Shown here: piece by piece, positions 25,769 to 35,100 of the stretch
How the letters are laid out: each line of letters starts with the position of its first letter
Position numbering within the stretch: position 1 is the stretch's first letter
From: Candidatus Cloacimonadota bacterium
GTDB taxonomy: Bacteria > Cloacimonadota > Cloacimonadia > Cloacimonadales > Cloacimonadaceae
Direction: 5' to 3'
Assembly: GCA_020532545.1 (NCBI GenBank)
Contig: JAJBAW010000020.1
Coordinates: forward strand, 1-45,448
DNA: 45,448 nucleotides
The notes under the pieces: model-generated
The model's input: only the letters and a program-made list of their open reading frames with translations
The model's database searches: none
What the model was told of the DNA's origin: nothing
Program-made: the position numbers and the translations under genes

Positions 25769-25802
25769 AATAAAAATCCCCGGAACCAAGGGCTCCGGGG
25801 AT
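25769..25802 (-). terminator. Rho-independent terminator of the second C25-like gene
   Basis: A 12-nt stem, ATCCCCGGAACC (25776-25787) with GGCTCCGGGGAT (25791-25802), has a 3-nt loop. On the minus strand it is followed by TTTTATTT. It lies 20 nt after the stop codon. The upstream gap 25625-25768 shows nothing else. Confidence 0.85.
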
Positions 25803-25821
25803 ATCTTATTTACTGTCTGTA

Positions 25822-28800
25822 TTACTTCATCAGAATCATCTTGTGAGACTGGCTAAAGTCCTTGGTCTGCAAGCGGTAGAAGTACAAGCCTGAAGAGACT
25901 GGACGTCCTTTAGTATCGCGTCCATCCCATACCAAGTGATGTTGACCGGCATTGTACTCAGCATTGGTAAGCTGGCGCACCATCTGGCCTTTGGCGTTGT
26001 AGATCTTGAGGCTGGCAGGACCGGACTGGGCCAGCGTAAATGAAATGTTGGTCGTTGGATTGAAGGGATTCGGATAGTTCCTGCCCAGAGCGGTCTGAGG
26101 GGGAAGAATCTGCTCGTCTTCATTACTGCTTTCAAAGGGAAAGAGGAAATCTCTGATATGCATCGGAACGCCTTCCTCGCCCATATAGACTGGGGCGACG
26201 TAGTATTTGTAAAGTCCATCCAGTTCAATGATTTCCAAATACGATGTTTCCGTGGTTTCCAGAACCATCGTGTAAGGTCCGCTATCAAACTTGCGATATA
26301 TTCTGTAAGCAGAAGCGGGGAACATGGCAAAGTCTGGATCGGGCGGGGACCAGAGCATGGTGAGGATGCTGGTTTCTTCGTCCAAGATCACACTCAGGCT
26401 ATCCACTGCAGGCAGGTAGATGAGGGTGAATTCTGCAGTAAAGACCGGTGCATTCACGTTGATATGGATGTTGTTCAAGGTGGATTTTTGGTGATAAGGC
26501 AAGCTGGCGCTCACAGAATGGGTGCCATTGGGCAGATACAATCTGTAGTTTCCAGTGTTATCCGGATTGGAGGCAAAGCGCTGGGCAGACATCACATTCG
26601 CGGAGCTGGGATCGAGCGTGGAAGTCAACCACACCGTGCCCTGCACAAAGCCCGTCTTGAGGTTTACATCGATGAGTTTAAAATCGTCGATAAACCAGCC
26701 GGGACCGGTTACGGAGCCGTTTGAACCCAGGCGGAAGCGGAACTTCACATCCTGATCGGCATAGGCAGAAAGATCGAAGCTGGCATTCACCCAACCTCCG
26801 CTATTCCCGGTCCAGCCGCTTTCGGAATTCAGGCCGGCGATGCTGCTGCCGTTGTAGCCTCCGGTGGGAGAAAGCACAGTCCAGCTATTGCCGTTATTGG
26901 TGGAAATGGATACGTTTACGCCGTCATAATCTTGCTCGACGACATAGTTGTGCATGAAGCTCAGGTTGCTGGCGCTGCCCAGAACGTATTGCGGTGTGTA
27001 CAGATGATACTGCACGTTGATGGGATATTCGCCAGTGAGATTGGTGGCCCAGACTTTGCTGCCGCTATAGGCATCCACTTGGGCAGGATCTCCCCAGGCC
27101 CAACCGGTTTCAGGGACAAAGTTGCCGCTATTCAGCTCAAAATCATGCTCCACATTGGGCAGATTGTAAGGAATATGCAGCGTCACATCCGTGGGTTCTC
27201 CACTGAGCGGAGTGGCGGTAAAATGCAAGGGCAGATAGCCGTTTTCTTCCACGACATCAGCAAAATCAAGATCGAAGACAATCTGTCTGATCTGGTTTCC
27301 GGCGATCACAGGGATGGTCTGCGCGGCATTGGCAATGCTGAGATTGGGGACGGTGCTGTCCAGAGTAACCAGTACTTCGCTGGCATCCACTATGCTGCTA
27401 TTGCGCAGGTTTATGATCAGCTTCACGGCTTCTCCGGGATCGACCACACCGTTGAAATTGCCTTCATAATCCGAGATTAAGAAAGAATGATAGTGCAATT
27501 GCGAGGAATCCACCTGAATACTGAACGAACGATTCCACACCGTTTCATCAGATTGCAGCCTCAGGGCAAAGGGGATCACATGGCCGGCAGGGCAATCCTG
27601 ACTCACCTCGAAGGTGAAGGGGCTGCGGTTCACACCGGTCGCTCCAGCTTCCAGAGGGTAATACTCAGATTCGGCGTTCTCAAGAGTCACATACGGACTG
27701 GTGGTGCTGAGGGTGGCTGTGATGCCATCGGCCACCAGGTTTCCGGAATTCTCCAAAAGAACTCCCAGACGCACACTTTCACCGGGCTCCACCACGTTGT
27801 TGGGATCGTCCAGATAGGTCTCAGCGATCAACAGATTGGCCGCTTCGTGATAGATGGGGACGTTGGTGATGTACAGTGCTTTGCCGCTGGAAAGCGGTGC
27901 TGCAGCAATGGGATAGATGTTGTTGAAAGTATATTCCAGGCCTCGGGAACCAGAGTGGTCCTCGATGCCGATGGAGCTATAGTTTCCATGTCTGTTCCCG
28001 GATTGGGAATTGACGTTATTGAAGGTATGGTACTGGAACTTGATCGGACCATCACCAAGGCTGGTGCTATAGGTGGCCTGATCATAGAGAATCACCTGGA
28101 AAGTTTCCGGTGAACTACCATTTTTACCATTGAAGAGGTTGTACCATTCGATAATAAAAGAATGGTTGCTGCGGTCAAACATCGTATAAATACCGCTGCC
28201 GGAATGGGTGGCGAGATCGTCCCAGAAAGGAGCGATCATCGGGTTCGGACCCATGGCGCCGGGCAGGCGGAAGTTTCTGAATTCAGCATTTTCGGATACA
28301 CCCATGGCGATAAAGCCATTGGAGCAAACTGTGATTTGATCGTACATCCGGCCATAAAACTGGAAGGGGAAAGGCAGATTGACTACAGCCAGGGACTGAG
28401 CCCCCACCTGGTCGCCTTCATTACCGCTGTTGTACACATCAGTAATAGGCAGGGCTGTACCGCCCACACCACCGGCCTGGGGAGCGATCTCCAGCCAGGA
28501 GTATTCCGCCACTTCGGGATAGGCCAGATCGGTCCAATCATAGATCACATAGCCATAATCATCCGGGCCCAAAGGATCGCTTTGGAAGACCTGCCCTACG
28601 GTGAGGGTGAAATGCACGATCTGTTCAAAACCGGCATCGTTGTAGAGCCTTACGTACATGGGCATTACCATGCCAGGCAAGGTCTCGGGACGTTGCCAGA
28701 CTATGAAAGGCTCGACCTCGGAGCTGCTGACAGACTGGCCCAAAGGCAGGGAACCGATAAACGAGGTATTGCCCACCACGGAGATCAGATCATTCTCGGT

Positions 28801-31290
28801 ATAAAGCCGGGCGTAAACATTCTCCACTTCAGCCTGTCCCATGTTCTTGAGGGTAATGCTGAGGTTTGAGGTCTCATCAGGATACAGGATGCCGTCTCCA
28901 TAATCCAGGACGGTGAGTTCTTCAAAAAGGACCTTCGCAGCTTCCACGGGGATAAATTCAGATAATGCATAGCTCAGATTCTCGGAGTCTGTAAGGTGCA
29001 GATTCAGCCTGAGCATCGTTTGATGCGGTGTGGCAGGATCTACTGCGATCACGATGGGCGTGAGATTGTTGCCCGTGCCTTCGCCCATGATTTCAGGGTA
29101 TGAGATCTCGCCCTGCAGGATATTGATCCAGGGGCTTTCCGAGCTCACAGTACCGGAGATGCCGGAGATGGCCACTTGGCCTGTGTTTTTGAGTCCAAAG
29201 AAGATCTCCACAGTTTCGCCGGCAGTGATGATACCATTGCCATTGCCTGAAGAGGCGCCCTGATTGTCGTCATCAATGATGATGGCAGCGGGTACCAGGG
29301 TGGGAATATCTTCGATGTCTATCGCAGTCTGCAGAGGCTTGAAATTATGGCTGCTCACGGTGAGTACAGCTTCGCCGGCGGTCATGGTTTCCGGCAAGAC
29401 GAGGATCACATTGCCTTCCACATCGGTGTAGCCACGGCTGAGGATAGTATCGCCCAGAGACAGCACTACCGAAGCGCCCTCCACGGCCAGGCCATCGGCA
29501 TCTGTGACTGCCACATCCAGGAGCGTGAGCCCCAAGGGGATATTGACATCGGTATTCATTTGGAAGCTACCCGGAATGCCGGTAAATACTTCCATGGTGG
29601 GATCTCCCATCAGGTTGCACCAGTGTGCAAATTTGTTCACGTTATCTGGCGAAGAAACGCCAAAGATATCGTTGATATACAGTCTGCTGCGTAAAAGGGC
29701 TTCACCCATGGTGCGCATCTCATGCACAAAGATTCCGTCGAAGATGCCCCCGTGAATGACGTTATTGAAGGTGGTATGCGTGCCGGCTGTGCTCATCCCG
29801 ATGCCGGTGACCGCGCCTTTGGGAGCTGTCACTGTGCCATAGCGGACAAAGGCTTCCATTTCCGAGGTACCAGAACCATAATTATTTGTACCACAAGTGA
29901 TATTGATCGCGTGCAAGAGTTTATAACTATTAAAAAGAGCAGATTCCGCAGGCGGGACGTAATCGATGTAGCCACGGAAGCTGTAAAAGCCGACGCCTTG
30001 ATTGATGGCGGCATTGATGGAAGACACAAAGCTGCCAAAATCCGAGCCATAACGCTCCGTGAAGGTGTAATCCGGATTGATCTCCAGAGCCATCTCTTTG
30101 ATGTATTTGCTGATGTACTGTACAGAGATGCCGGAAGGAGCAGTATCTCCCACCAAAAGCATCCGATCTAGCCAGTCTGCCGTGGAGACATTGATGTCTC
30201 TTTCGTAGATGTAGATCTTCTCCAGCATCACCAGCAATTGGCTGATATTCTCTGCGGAGATGCGGCCGATAAAGAGATCACCCAAGGTGTCTCCGGTATT
30301 CATGTGTGTATAAGGATAATCCGTATCGCCACCGGAAAAGGAGAAATTGGGCACGGCAAAACTGCCGCCGACATCACCCATTATGATCACATAATCAGGG
30401 CGTGTAGCATGATTGTTATAGCGATTCCGGATAAAGGTCTGGATGCTGGAAGAGGAAGACCCGGCCTGACCGGTAGCGGTGCTGAAGACATCCACGTCTG
30501 CGCCTTTCTGACGTTTCCAGAGCACAAACTTGTCCTTGGCAGTCTGGAAATTGGCATCAGTGGAATTGCCATGAATGATCAAATAGCGGGGTGGGGTATT
30601 CGCAATCATGATATCACGATAGTCACTGTAGTTCTGAATCGCAGCGCTATAGATTTTGTCGAAGCTGGGTGAGATATATTGCACTGGGCCGGGCAGCTCA
30701 TTGGCGCCAGGCTCATTGGTGAAGCTCACCCTGAGCTGGATATGCTCATACACGGTAAGTTCATTTGCACTCGCGTTATAGCTGAAGGGATTGACCTGGA
30801 TGGTAATTACCCGGAAATCGCGCAAGATCATGGGATCGCTATATTCCACGGCAGAGGCGGGATATAGCCCACCGCTGTTGTAATAATCTATATTTTGCAC
30901 AAAGGCTTTGGGGCTGTCCAGTGCGTTACCTTGTTGCAAGGGATAGGCCCGGAATTGGCCCATGGTGCTCTGCTGTGCGCTTTGCACTTCGATATGCACC
31001 GAGCCCTGGTGGGGAATGGCAATAGTGGTGGTGATGACGGGCAATTCCGGCATGCCATCCTGCATCAAAGTCCCGGCATCGGGCAGCTCAATTCTGTGGA
31101 AAGACTGGCCGTTTGACAGCTCTTTTTTGATCTCAAAAGCAGGCAGGGTAAAGGAAATATCCATGCCACTGAGGTCCTGCCCTTGGAATTCAAAGGCGGA
31201 TTTATAGGAAGTGAGAGCAGTAGGAGCTCCCGCAGCGAAAGCAAGCCCACAGAGCAAGCCCATGAGCAGCAAAATTGCTAATTTCTTCAT
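25822..31290 (-). CDS. Giant secreted C25-like protein with type IX sorting domain, paralogue 2
   Basis: An 1822-residue protein with the same order as paralogue 1: signal peptide (1-20), prodomain, C25-like domain to about 570, Ig-like domains, nidogen-like module (VCSNGFIAMG, PMIAPFWDDLATH), and sorting domain in the last 89 residues. It additionally has a jelly-roll at about 1377-1544 (choice-of-anchor/MAM style, ISTNNGNSW to GPGWFIDDFKLIDV). The candidate catalytic Cys466 is present in INITCGTNNY; the gingipain His position reads RGY, so the partner residue is uncertain. It is likely a cell-surface or released protein acting on extracellular protein. GAGG lies before the ATG. Confidence 0.87.
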   Translation of the reverse strand: MKKLAILLLMGLLCGLAFAAGAPTALTSYKSAFEFQGQDLSGMDISFTLPAFEIKKELSNGQSFHRIELPDAGTLMQDGMPELPVITTTIAIPHQGSVHIEVQSAQQSTMGQFRAYPLQQGNALDSPKAFVQNIDYYNSGGLYPASAVEYSDPMILRDFRVITIQVNPFSYNASANELTVYEHIQLRVSFTNEPGANELPGPVQYISPSFDKIYSAAIQNYSDYRDIMIANTPPRYLIIHGNSTDANFQTAKDKFVLWKRQKGADVDVFSTATGQAGSSSSSIQTFIRNRYNNHATRPDYVIIMGDVGGSFAVPNFSFSGGDTDYPYTHMNTGDTLGDLFIGRISAENISQLLVMLEKIYIYERDINVSTADWLDRMLLVGDTAPSGISVQYISKYIKEMALEINPDYTFTERYGSDFGSFVSSINAAINQGVGFYSFRGYIDYVPPAESALFNSYKLLHAINITCGTNNYGSGTSEMEAFVRYGTVTAPKGAVTGIGMSTAGTHTTFNNVIHGGIFDGIFVHEMRTMGEALLRSRLYINDIFGVSSPDNVNKFAHWCNLMGDPTMEVFTGIPGSFQMNTDVNIPLGLTLLDVAVTDADGLAVEGASVVLSLGDTILSRGYTDVEGNVILVLPETMTAGEAVLTVSSHNFKPLQTAIDIEDIPTLVPAAIIIDDDNQGASSGNGNGIITAGETVEIFFGLKNTGQVAISGISGTVSSESPWINILQGEISYPEIMGEGTGNNLTPIVIAVDPATPHQTMLRLNLHLTDSENLSYALSEFIPVEAAKVLFEELTVLDYGDGILYPDETSNLSITLKNMGQAEVENVYARLYTENDLISVVGNTSFIGSLPLGQSVSSSEVEPFIVWQRPETLPGMVMPMYVRLYNDAGFEQIVHFTLTVGQVFQSDPLGPDDYGYVIYDWTDLAYPEVAEYSWLEIAPQAGGVGGTALPITDVYNSGNEGDQVGAQSLAVVNLPFPFQFYGRMYDQITVCSNGFIAMGVSENAEFRNFRLPGAMGPNPMIAPFWDDLATHSGSGIYTMFDRSNHSFIIEWYNLFNGKNGSSPETFQVILYDQATYSTSLGDGPIKFQYHTFNNVNSQSGNRHGNYSSIGIEDHSGSRGLEYTFNNIYPIAAAPLSSGKALYITNVPIYHEAANLLIAETYLDDPNNVVEPGESVRLGVLLENSGNLVADGITATLSTTSPYVTLENAESEYYPLEAGATGVNRSPFTFEVSQDCPAGHVIPFALRLQSDETVWNRSFSIQVDSSQLHYHSFLISDYEGNFNGVVDPGEAVKLIINLRNSSIVDASEVLVTLDSTVPNLSIANAAQTIPVIAGNQIRQIVFDLDFADVVEENGYLPLHFTATPLSGEPTDVTLHIPYNLPNVEHDFELNSGNFVPETGWAWGDPAQVDAYSGSKVWATNLTGEYPINVQYHLYTPQYVLGSASNLSFMHNYVVEQDYDGVNVSISTNNGNSWTVLSPTGGYNGSSIAGLNSESGWTGNSGGWVNASFDLSAYADQDVKFRFRLGSNGSVTGPGWFIDDFKLIDVNLKTGFVQGTVWLTSTLDPSSANVMSAQRFASNPDNTGNYRLYLPNGTHSVSASLPYHQKSTLNNIHINVNAPVFTAEFTLIYLPAVDSLSVILDEETSILTMLWSPPDPDFAMFPASAYRIYRKFDSGPYTMVLETTETSYLEIIELDGLYKYYVAPVYMGEEGVPMHIRDFLFPFESSNEDEQILPPQTALGRNYPNPFNPTTNISFTLAQSGPASLKIYNAKGQMVRQLTNAEYNAGQHHLVWDGRDTKGRPVSSGLYFYRLQTKDFSQSHKMILMK

Positions 31291-31329
31291 TTTTATCCTC
31301 GACTGGGTTTTAGTTTATTATATGTATTA

Positions 31330-31348
31330 TGCAAGTCTCGTTCCGAAA
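31330..31348 (-). promoter_or_regulatory. Conserved upstream box, C25-like paralogue 2
   Basis: The minus strand reads TTTCGGAACGAGACTTGCA, 40-58 nt upstream of the ATG. A perfect TATAAT lies 7 nt downstream of the box and 17 nt after CGGAAC. One substitution (GAGAC for GATAC) and one at the 5' edge separate it from the boxes of the other two paralogues. Confidence 0.6.
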
Positions 31349-31617
31349 CTCATTTGTTTTCCGATGACAGGCACTATAGCCCGCTATCGGGCAACGACAT
31401 AAACAATGTTTTGCTTTTCTAAAATATCTTATAATTATCTTGATGTGTTCCGCACAGAAGACTGGTGCAGAGTGTCAAAGGGATAAAATAAGGATGCCGC
31501 CGGATCGGTCAAGCTCAAATATCATGAGGGAGGAAAAGCAAGGCTGAGACAGGGCTAACGGGAATCAGTCCTGGCTGTTCCCTGAGCCATGAACTTGCTT
31601 TTACCGGGTGTTCGCCT

Positions 31618-31847
31618 CGAGATGACTCGAGATTTCGAGTGAATTCGAAGCGAAAGCGCGCTAGACTTGAACTAGAGGCTCCGACGAGAAACCGGAGGGA
31701 GACCGGAGAGATGTAGGATTCGATGCGTCTCGCGTCGAACAAGGCCAAAGGCCTTGATACCCCACGAGGTAGCTTGAAATAAAGGGAAGTAGTCTAAAAA
31801 AAGGAGCAGGTCCCGTGCTCTGTAAACGAGACGCCAACAATCCAGCA
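31618..31847. repeat. Dispersed hairpin repeat, copy 3
   Basis: Module A (31618-31670), the first B block (31716-31757) and the second B block (31804-31847) are homologous to the blocks at 19422-19653 but in the order A-B-B'. Open frames on the minus strand here share the translated phrase CSTRDASNP with copy 2, which reflects the repeat, not a gene. The rest of 31349-31617 shows no feature. Confidence 0.75.
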
Positions 31848-32045
31848 AGCTTCCCGGCTGAAGGTGGTGAAGATTCGCCATATAGGCAGCTAAAACAGAC
31901 AGGACAGCCGTCTGAAGAGCTTGTGAAAGAATAGTCACACGGATAAAGAGAATAGTAGCTAAAACACCGAGATTCCAGCTTTTTTAGTCCTAAACAGGTA
32001 AAATAGCTATGGAATACCTTGTTGGTATCCATTATTTCCCTTCTC

Positions 32046-32120
32046 TTTTAACAATCTGTGTGATCTGTGAGATCTGTGAGAGACTTCTTGCGCAAACTCT
32101 GAAGACAGCGCTACGAAAGC
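32046..32120. repeat. Diverged copy of the 127-bp repeat flank
   Basis: AATCTGTGTGATCTGTGAG, then GAGAGACTTCTTGCGCAA and CTGAAGACAGCGCTACG follow the same word order as 1917-2001 (AATCTGTGTGAG, GTGAGACTTTTACACAAG, CTGAAGCCAGCGCTACG). This links the tandem repeat at 1695-1957 to a second locus 30 kb away. Confidence 0.55.
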
Positions 32121-32138
32121 ACTAAGCCCAATGCAATT

Positions 32139-32164
32139 ACCCCCGAAGCCTGAGCCTCGGGGGT
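32139..32164 (-). terminator. Hairpin terminator of the third C25-like gene
   Basis: ACCCCCGAAGC (32139-32149) pairs with GCCTCGGGGGT (32154-32164) through one wobble pair, about 33 nt after the stop codon. The following minus-strand bases are AATTGCATTG, without a T-run, so it may be a weak terminator or an RNA 3'-end stabiliser. Confidence 0.6.
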
Positions 32165-32196
32165 ATCATATTGATACTTGTCTTTATCCTATCATG

Positions 32197-35100
32197 CTAC
32201 TTCATCAGAATCATTTTGTGAGACTGGCTATAACCCTTGGCCTGCAGGCGGTAGAAGTACAAGCCTGAGGAGACCGGACGCCCTTTCGTATCGCGTCCAT
32301 CCCAAACCAAATGGTGTTTGCCGGCACTGTACTCAGCATTGGCAAGCTCACGTACCATCTGACCTTTGGCATTGTAGATCTTGAGGCTGGCAGGACCTGA
32401 CTGCGCCAGAGTAAACGAGATGGTGGTGGTGGGATTGAAGGGGTTCGGATAGTTCCTGCCCAGAGCAGTCTTGAGCTGGGGAGCTCCAGGGTCTTCATTA
32501 CTCACTACAAAGGGATAAGGGACTTCCAGGATCTCGGTAGGAGCGCCTTCTTCGTTCATATAGACTGCGGTGACATAGTATCTGTAAAAGCCTTCACGTC
32601 CCAGAATTTCCAGATACGAGGTTTCTGCGGTTTCCAGTGCCATGATGTAGGGTCCGCTATCAAATCTGCGATATACCCTGTATGCAGTAGGAGGAAACAT
32701 GGGTTCGGCAGGCGGAGCCCAAAGTATGGTGAGGATGCTGGTGCCTTGATCCTGAATATTCTCGAAGCTAGTGACAGCAGGCAGATCGATGAGGGTAAAT
32801 TCTGCTGTAACCACCGGTGCATTCACGTTGATATGAATGTTGTTCAGCGTGGAATTCTGGTGATTGGCCAGGCTGGCCGTAACAGAATGGATGCCATTGG
32901 GCAGATACAATCTGTAAGCTCCGGCGCTGTCTGGATTGGTGGCAAAGCGCTGGGCAGACGTCACGTTCGTGAGGCTGGGATCGAGCGTGGAAGTCAGATA
33001 TACCATGCCTTGCACAAAGCCGGTTTTGAGGTTTACATCGATGAGTTTAAAGTCATCTATAAACCAGCCGGGACCTGTGATAGAGCCGTTTGAACCGAGG
33101 CGGAAACGAAACTTCACGTCAGAATCTGCATAGGCCGAAAGATCGAAGCTGGCATTCACCCAGCCGCCGCTATTTCCAGTCCAGCCGCTTTCGGAATTCA
33201 GGCCGGCGATGCTGGAGCCGTTGTATCCTCCGGTGGGAGCGATCACAGTCCAGCTATTGCCGTTATTGGTGGAAATAGATACGTTTACGCCATCATAATC
33301 CTGTTCCACAGCGTAGTTGTGCATAAAGCTTAAGCTGCTGTTTGCGCCCAGAACGTATTGCGGAGTGTACAGGTGATACTGCACGTTGATGGGATATTGG
33401 CCAGTGAGATTGGTAGCCCAAACTTTGCTGCCGCTATAGGCATCGACGGTGGCGGGATCTCCCCACAGCCAGCCGGTTTCGGAGATGAGTTCGCCGTTAT
33501 TCAGCTCAAAATCGTGCTCCACATTGGGCAGATTGTAAGGAATATGCAGCGTCACATCCGTGGCTTGGCCGCTGAGCGGAGTGGCAGTAAAATGCAGGGG
33601 CAGATAGCCATCTTCCTCTACCACAGCGGAAAAATCAAGATCAAAGACAATCTGTCTGGTCTGATTTCCGGCGATCAGAGGAATGCTCTGCACGGGATTC
33701 ACAATGCCCAGATTCGGCACAGTGCTGGCCAGGCTGACGTTTACCGTGCGGGCATCTACCACACTGGCATTACGCAGGTTGATGATCAGCTTCACGGATT
33801 CCCCAGGATCGATCACGCCGTTGAAGTTTTCTGCATAATCCGAGATCAGGAAGGACTGATAGCGCAATTGCGAGGAATCTACCTGGATGCTGAACGAACG
33901 ATTCCACACCGTTTCATCAGACTGCAGGCTCAGGGCAAAGGGGATCACGTGGCCGGCGGGACAATCCTGACTCACCGTGAAGGTGAAGGGGCTGCGGTTC
34001 ACACCGGTTTCTCCAGCTTCCAGAGAGTAATACACGGATTCGGCATTCTCAATATTCACATACTCGTCCGTGGTGCTGAGGGTGGCTGTGATGCCGGCGG
34101 CCACAAGGTTACCGGAATTTTCCAGGAGTACTCCCAGACGCACACTTTCACCGGGCTCCACCACGTTGTTGGGATCGTCCAGATAGGTATTGGCGATCAG
34201 CAGATTGGCTGCTTCGTGATAGATGGGCACATTGGTGATGTACAAGGCTTTGCCATCGGCAAGAGGCGCTGCGGCAGTGGGATAGAGGTTGTTGAAGGTA
34301 TATTCCAGACCCCGTGAACCAGAATGGTCCTCGATGCCGATGGAGCAGTAGTTTCCATGCCGCTCGGAGGACTGGGAATTGACGTTGTTAAAGGTGTGAT
34401 ACTGGAATTTGATCGGGCCATCGCCCAGGCTGGTATTGTAGGTAGCCTGGTCATAGAGAATCACTTGGAAGGTCTCTGGCGAACTGCCATTTTTGCCGTT
34501 TTTCAGGTTGTACCATTCGATAATAAAAGAATGGTTACTGCGATCGAACATAGTGTAGATGCCACCGCCGGAATGAGTGGCGAGATCATCCCAGAAAGGA
34601 GCGATCATCGGGCTGGGCCCCATGGCGCCAGGCAGACGGAAGTTTCTGAATTCAGCGTTTTCGGAGACGCCCATGGCGATAAAGCCATTGGAGCAAACTG
34701 TGATTTGGTCGTACATCCGGCCATAAAACTGGAAGGGGAAAGGCAGATTGACCACGGAAAGAGACTGAGCCCCCACCTGGTCGCCTTCATCGCCGCTGTT
34801 GTACACATCGGTAATCGGCAAGGCAGTACCCAGACCGCCGGCAGAGGTGGCGATCTCCAGCCAGGAGTATTCCGCTACCTCCGGATAGGCCAGATCGGTC
34901 CAGTCGTAGATCACATAGCCGTAGCTATCCGGACCCAGAGGATCGCTTTGGAAGACCTGTCCTACAGTGAGGGTGAAGTGCACGATCTGTTCAAAACCGG
35001 TATTGTTGTAGAGCCTTACGTACATGGGCATTACCATGCCGGGCAGGGTTTCCGGACGTTGCCAGACCATGAAAGGCTCCACTTCGGAGCTGCTGACAGC

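Noticed and set aside
31515-32032. Minus-strand frames of 77-123 codons
   Set aside because: The sequence is dispersed repeat; the phrase CSTRDASNP is shared only because the repeat is shared.
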